Part shown: one piece after another, positions 61,528 to 64,000 of the stretch
How the letters are laid out: each line of letters begins with the position of its first letter
How positions within the stretch are numbered: the first letter of the stretch is position 1
From: Hydnum rufescens UP504
Taxonomy: Eukaryota; Basidiomycota; Agaricomycetes; Cantharellales; Hydnaceae
Assembly: GCA_014904985.1 (NCBI GenBank)
Contig: MU129019.1
Location: 119,439-183,438 of the forward strand
Reading direction: 5' to 3'
DNA length: 64,000 bases
The notes under the pieces: model-generated
Databases searched by the model: none
What the model was told of the DNA's origin: nothing
Seen by the model: the letters and a program-made list of their open reading frames with translations, nothing else
Made by a program: the position numbers and the translations under genes

Positions 61528-61557
61528 GCCACACACCCGCCGCAGCGGGTGTGTGGC
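61528..61557. repeat. Palindrome A1
   Basis: Arms GCCACACACCCGC / GCGGGTGTGTGGC, loop CGCA. It lies at the 3' end of the minus-strand exon 61699-61520. Confidence 0.95.
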
Positions 61558-61739
61558 TCATCCACCCATGTTGGGGGCCTGGGCTCCGGTCCCTCGAGGG
61601 GGCGTCGTCGAAGGCCCCGTTCGTGGGGTTGTTCGTGGCTTTCGTTCGCGGCGTGTTCACGGATTCGTGGTGGGCTGGGCTCGGGTTCTAGTCTAGGATC
61701 TAAAGAAACCAATATTAAGTTAGTTAGACATCAATGCAG

Positions 61740-61773
61740 CGCAAAAAGAGCAGCTCACGCTGCTCTTTTTGCG
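61740..61773. repeat. Palindrome B2
   Basis: Arms CGCAAAAAGAGCAGC / GCTGCTCTTTTTGCG, loop TCAC. It lies inside intron 61812-61700 (-). Confidence 0.95.
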
Positions 61774-61817
61774 CCACAAGAATAAAAAATAAAACAAAAA
61801 AACAAAACTAACCTTGT

Positions 61818-61854
61818 AGTACCCCGCACCCGACTGTGGCGGGTGCGGGGTACT
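61818..61854. repeat. Palindrome A2 (compensated variant)
   Basis: Arms AGTACCCCGCACCCG / CGGGTGCGGGGTACT. Relative to the other A copies several stem positions changed on both arms together, keeping perfect pairing. Confidence 0.95.
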
Positions 61855-62016
61855 GGGGCCGTGTACTCCGGGCTCGTTTGTAGGGCGGTTTGCACGGATC
61901 CCCATCGTTCGGGTGTGGACAGGCGGGGCTGCTGGGGTTTTCGCGTCCGCATTCGTTCGCGTGGGAAGGGATGACCTACAATACAATGTTATATGTTAGT
62001 TAAAAGTTAAACACCA

Positions 62017-62050
62017 CGCAAAAAGAGCAGCTTTCGCTGCTCTTTTTGCG
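62017..62050. repeat. Palindrome B3
   Basis: Consensus B arms, loop TTTC. It lies inside intron 62080-61976 (-). Confidence 0.95.
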
Positions 62051-62088
62051 CGGGTGCAGGTACTGGGGGGCGGGACTCACCTTGAATA

Positions 62089-62120
62089 GTACCACACCCG
62101 CCGCGGCGGGTGTGTGGTAC
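62089..62120. repeat. Palindrome A3
   Basis: Arms GTACCACACCCGCC / GGCGGGTGTGTGGTAC, with a 2-nt slip in the right arm. Confidence 0.9.
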
Positions 62121-62139
62121 CTGGGGTCCTCATTTGCGC

Positions 62140-62300
62140 GTTGGCGCGTGTCGTGTTGGCCGTGTTGGCACATGCCAGTGTTGGCGTGTGTCGCGTTGGC
62201 GTGTGTCGCGTTGGCGTGTGTCGTGTTGGCGTGTCGTGTTGGCGCGTGTCGTGCTAGCGCGTGTCGCGTTGGCGCGTGTCGCATTGCTGTGCGTCGCGTT
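62140..62300. repeat. Minisatellite, about 15-bp unit GCGTGTGTCGCGTTG
   Basis: About ten imperfect tandem copies of a TTGGCGYGTGTCGYG-type unit. It enlarges the minus-strand exon 62355-62081 to 275 nt and would encode a Thr-Arg-rich repeat (ATRANTTR-like) on that strand. Confidence 0.9.
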
Positions 62301-62397
62301 GCCGTCCGATCCCTTGTTGTTTCGTGGGCTTCCGTCGTACCCTGGACAAGTCAACCTAGAATAATAAACGAATCATTAGCATAAAAATTCAAAGCAA

Positions 62398-62431
62398 CGC
62401 AAAAAGAGCAGCTTTCGCTGCTCTTTTTGCG
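62398..62431. repeat. Palindrome B4
   Basis: Identical in arms and loop to B3. It lies inside intron 62459-62356 (-). Confidence 0.95.
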
Positions 62432-62464
62432 CCATTGTATCTACTAAAAAAACACTCACCTTGT

Positions 62465-62496
62465 GACCACACACCCGCAACGGCGGGTGTGTGGTC
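62465..62496. repeat. Palindrome A4
   Basis: Arms GACCACACACCCGC / GCGGGTGTGTGGTC, loop AACG. Confidence 0.95.
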
Positions 62497-62560
62497 GTGT
62501 GGTTGCCTTTCCAGGCGGTTGCCTGTTGTGGTTGCGGAGATGCGGAAGGAGATGCAAACT

Positions 62561-63200
62561 CAACGCCGGCAACTGCCGGGAGTTAAAAAGCGCCCAAGTG
62601 CCGTGCTACAGGCAAAATCCATATTAATAGCAAGTACCTAGACGTGAAATAAATACTATATAATATATATTTGTCCAAAAATGCGAAGAAGATGACGATA
62701 ATAAGTCAGAGCTCAAACAAGGCACGATATGCCTAATTGAGAATGGATTGGGCCACTTCTATGAGTCATAATTGGCCCAAATTAAAATATAATAATATTA
62801 AATGGGTACCCCCACATGGGCGACTAGTTATATTGGACGATTCTGGCACTTTTTAATTTTTCACGCCTTCAATTCCCTAAATAGGGAATTGAAGGCGTGA
62901 AAAATTAAAAAGTGCCAGAATCGTCCAATATAACTAGTCGCCCATGTGGGGGTACCCATTTAATATTATTATATTTTAATTTGGGCCAATTATGACTCAT
63001 AGAAGTGGCCCAATCCATTCTCAATTAGGCATATCGTGCCTTGTTTGAGCTCTGACTTATTATCGTCATCTTCTTCGCATTTTTGGACAAATATATATTA
63101 TATAGTATTTATTTCACGTCTAGGTACTTGCTATTAATATGGATTTTGCCTGTAGCACGGCACTTGGGCGCTTTTTAACTCCCGGCAATTGCCGGCGTTG
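62561..63200. repeat. Central 2 x 319 bp near-perfect palindrome, 2-nt spacer
   Basis: Arms are 62561-62879 and 62882-63200, so paired positions sum to 125761. The centre is AATTCCCTA-AA-TAGGGAATT. I find a single mismatch (62573/63188, CAACTG versus CAATTG) in the stretches I compared. Beyond the arms the flanks keep the same architecture but differ in sequence. Confidence 0.95.
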
Positions 63201-63253
63201 AATTGCGCAACTACGCAGCCACACCCAGCAACAGCCCAGAAAGGCGACCACAC

Positions 63254-63285
63254 GACCACACACCCGCTGTTGCGGGTGTGTGGTC
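63254..63285. repeat. Palindrome A5
   Basis: Same arms as A4, loop TGTT. It lies at the 3' end of the first plus-strand exon, ending AAG before the donor at 63291. Confidence 0.95.
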
Positions 63286-63319
63286 ATAAGGTGAGTTTCT
63301 TTTTTAGTATATATCATGG

Positions 63320-63353
63320 CGCAAAAAGAGTAGCAAAGGCTACTCTTTTTGCG
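63320..63353. repeat. Palindrome B5 (compensated variant)
   Basis: Arms CGCAAAAAGAGTAGC / GCTACTCTTTTTGCG. The C-to-T change in the left arm is matched by G-to-A in the right arm. It lies inside intron 63291-63395. Confidence 0.95.
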
Positions 63354-63500
63354 TTGCTTTGAGGTCTTGTACTAACGTGGTTTTGAGTATTTTAGATTAT
63401 GGTCTGAGGCCCGGGACAAAAACCCGCCACACGACGAGGGGCTGCACAGCAAGAACAAAACCAAAACAAACAACAGACCACCCAATGGGTGGCCCCAGGA

Positions 63501-63530
63501 ACCACACACCCGCCACAGCGGGTGTGTGGT
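63501..63530. repeat. Palindrome A6
   Basis: Arms ACCACACACCCGC / GCGGGTGTGTGGT, loop CACA. It lies at the 3' end of exon 63396-63540. Confidence 0.95.
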
Positions 63531-63572
63531 ACGATTTAAGGTGAGTTCCCCCCCCTCCAATCGATACTGTAG

Positions 63573-63606
63573 CGCAAAAAGAGCAGCGAAAGCTGCTCTT
63601 TTTGCG
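63573..63606. repeat. Palindrome B6
   Basis: Consensus B arms, loop GAAA. It lies inside intron 63541-63649. Confidence 0.95.
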
Positions 63607-63781
63607 CTGCATTAAACTTCGTCACTAACACCCTTTATTATTATTTTAGGTCCTAGCCCTGGGTCCAGGTGACAAACGACGAGACCCCACCAGAGCCCCC
63701 ACGGCAACACGCCAAACAAGACACGCCAATGAAACCCCGAAACAGAACGACGCCAAACAAAGGCCCGAGAGGTGGCAACGC

Positions 63782-63815
63782 GAACCACACACCCGCTGCG
63801 GCGGGTGTGTGGTTC
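63782..63815. repeat. Palindrome A7
   Basis: Arms GAACCACACACCCGC / GCGGGTGTGTGGTTC, loop TGCG. It lies at the 3' end of exon 63650-63828. Confidence 0.95.
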
Positions 63816-63857
63816 CCGTGATATTAAGGTAAGGTAAGGCTGGTACACCTCAAAGGC

Positions 63858-63890
63858 CGCAAAAAGAGCAGCGAATGCTGTCTTTTTGCA
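63858..63890. repeat. Palindrome B7 (one-base deletion)
   Basis: Left arm CGCAAAAAGAGCAGC. The right arm GCTGTCTTTTTGCA lacks one C and has a terminal change, so pairing is imperfect. Confidence 0.9.
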
Positions 63891-63968
63891 ACTGGTTTTA
63901 ATCTCCATAAGCTGAGATATCATCTATTATTCTAAGGCTATCGCTATTAAGATGATAGACCTCGTGAA

Positions 63969-63984
63969 ACAACCCCCCCCCCCC
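63969..63984. repeat. Poly-C tract near window end
   Basis: An uninterrupted run of about 14 C is followed by GGAAAATGATGGGACC. It is probably the approach to the right boundary of the palindromic element. It is not a TTAGGG telomere. Confidence 0.8.
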
Positions 63985-64000
63985 GGAAAATGATGGGACC

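Larger units (their letters stand above)
61205..64000. repeat. Palindrome-rich repeat element with outward exon-intron units
   Basis: This is a symmetrical array around the centre at 62880. Left-side units lie on the minus strand: exons 61421-61205, 61699-61520, 61975-61813, 62355-62081 and one ending at 62460. Left introns are 61519-61422, 61812-61700, 62080-61976 and 62459-62356. Right-side units lie on the plus strand: an exon ending at 63290, intron 63291-63395, exon 63396-63540, intron 63541-63649, exon 63650-63828, and an intron from 63829. Introns are 98-113 nt with GTGAGT/GTTAGT/GTATAT/GTAAGG donors, CTAAC/CTAAT-like branch sites and TTTTAG/TTCTAG-type acceptors. Each exon ends in palindrome A and each intron holds palindrome B. 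The window end cuts the element. Confidence 0.8.

Noticed and set aside
61521..61699. Full coding continuity across the leftmost units
   Set aside because: The simplest acceptor at 61700 leads at once to a stop. An acceptor 6 nt further on opens the frame, but it then ends in TAA just before the donor, so coding is not claimed for this part.
62435..62641. 68-codon plus-strand frame and its mirror at 63120-63317
   Set aside because: Both end in the same peptide only because they read into opposite arms of the same palindrome; there is no independent support for a gene.
61460..63890. CRISPR-like regular repeat array
   Set aside because: The genome is eukaryotic, the repeats are themselves palindromes alternating in two families, and the intervals between them carry splice signals rather than uniform spacers.
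63969..64000. Chromosome end / telomere
   Set aside because: A C homopolymer and no TTAGGG-type repeats. The element simply continues past the window.

Overview
The window is nuclear DNA of a filamentous fungus, almost certainly an agaricomycete basidiomycete. The genes are cut by many short introns (usually about 45-75 nt, GT-AG with CTAAC/CTAAT-like branch sites). Several exons are only 2-16 nt long, and the proteins are typically fungal (IDO, Git1-like, Crz1-like, Yck-like, dual-PH, Hmp1/CsbD-like). The right-hand repeat family and the transposase remnant remind me of Rhizoctonia/Ceratobasidiaceae genomes. That is an impression, not something the sequence proves. Because of the introns, most genes were reconstructed by hand from splice consensus plus protein-family conservation.

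Layout. 0-4.2 kb: three minus-strand housekeeping genes, namely a ubiquitin E2 with a SUMO-interacting-motif tail, cytochrome c and indoleamine 2,3-dioxygenase. 6.6-9.4 kb: a Git1-like MFS transporter (+). 10.7-13.0 kb: a Yck-type casein kinase 1 (+). 14.1-15.0 kb: a single-domain cyclophilin (-). 15.6-23.6 kb: a tandem duplication of about 2.5 kb. Copy A carries an intact wax-synthase-like acyltransferase and a broken 3' fragment of a DUF2985-like membrane protein gene. Copy B carries a frameshifted acyltransferase and the intact membrane protein gene. A transposase remnant lies between the copies. 24.1-25.6 kb: an unrecognised gene (+). 25.7-28.9 kb: a Kel3-like kelch protein (+). 29.5-30.6 kb: a DsbA/FrnE-like protein (+). 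30.9-32.4 kb: a Dcr2-like phosphoesterase (-). 32.5-32.8 kb: a TA-flanked MITE. 33.6-36.6 kb: divergent RAE1/GLE2 (-) and RTT106-like (+) genes with 124 bp between start codons. 36.9-39.7 kb: a Crz1-like zinc-finger factor (-). 41.9-42.5 kb: an Hmp1/CsbD-like stress protein (+). 42.7-49.4 kb: a Paladin-type protein with three PTP-like phytase modules (+). 49.7-53.0 kb: a kelch ectodomain/transmembrane protein (-). 53.6-54.1 kb: acyl-CoA-binding protein (-). 56.2-57.7 kb: a dual-PH Opy1-like protein (+). 58.9-60.9 kb: a truncated copia retroelement (-). 60.9-64.0 kb: a palindrome-rich repeat element.

The most unusual part is the right end. Two families of perfect or compensated palindromes alternate around a 2 x 319 bp near-perfect palindrome with a 2-nt spacer at 62880. 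Family A is about 30 bp and GC-rich; family B is 34 bp with core CGCAAAAAGAGCAGC. On each side of the centre the DNA reads as exon-intron units directed outward. Family A lies at the 3' end of each exon, and family B lies inside each intron of about 105 nt, 26-39 nt after a GTRAGT-like donor. On the right arm, splicing at these sites gives one continuous open frame in which every exon ends in a PHTRxxGCVV-like motif.

Several conserved genes (dual-PH, kelch-TM, acyltransferase copy B) carry isolated one- or two-base indels. These could be real decay or unpolished assembly errors. No tRNA, rRNA or CRISPR was found.
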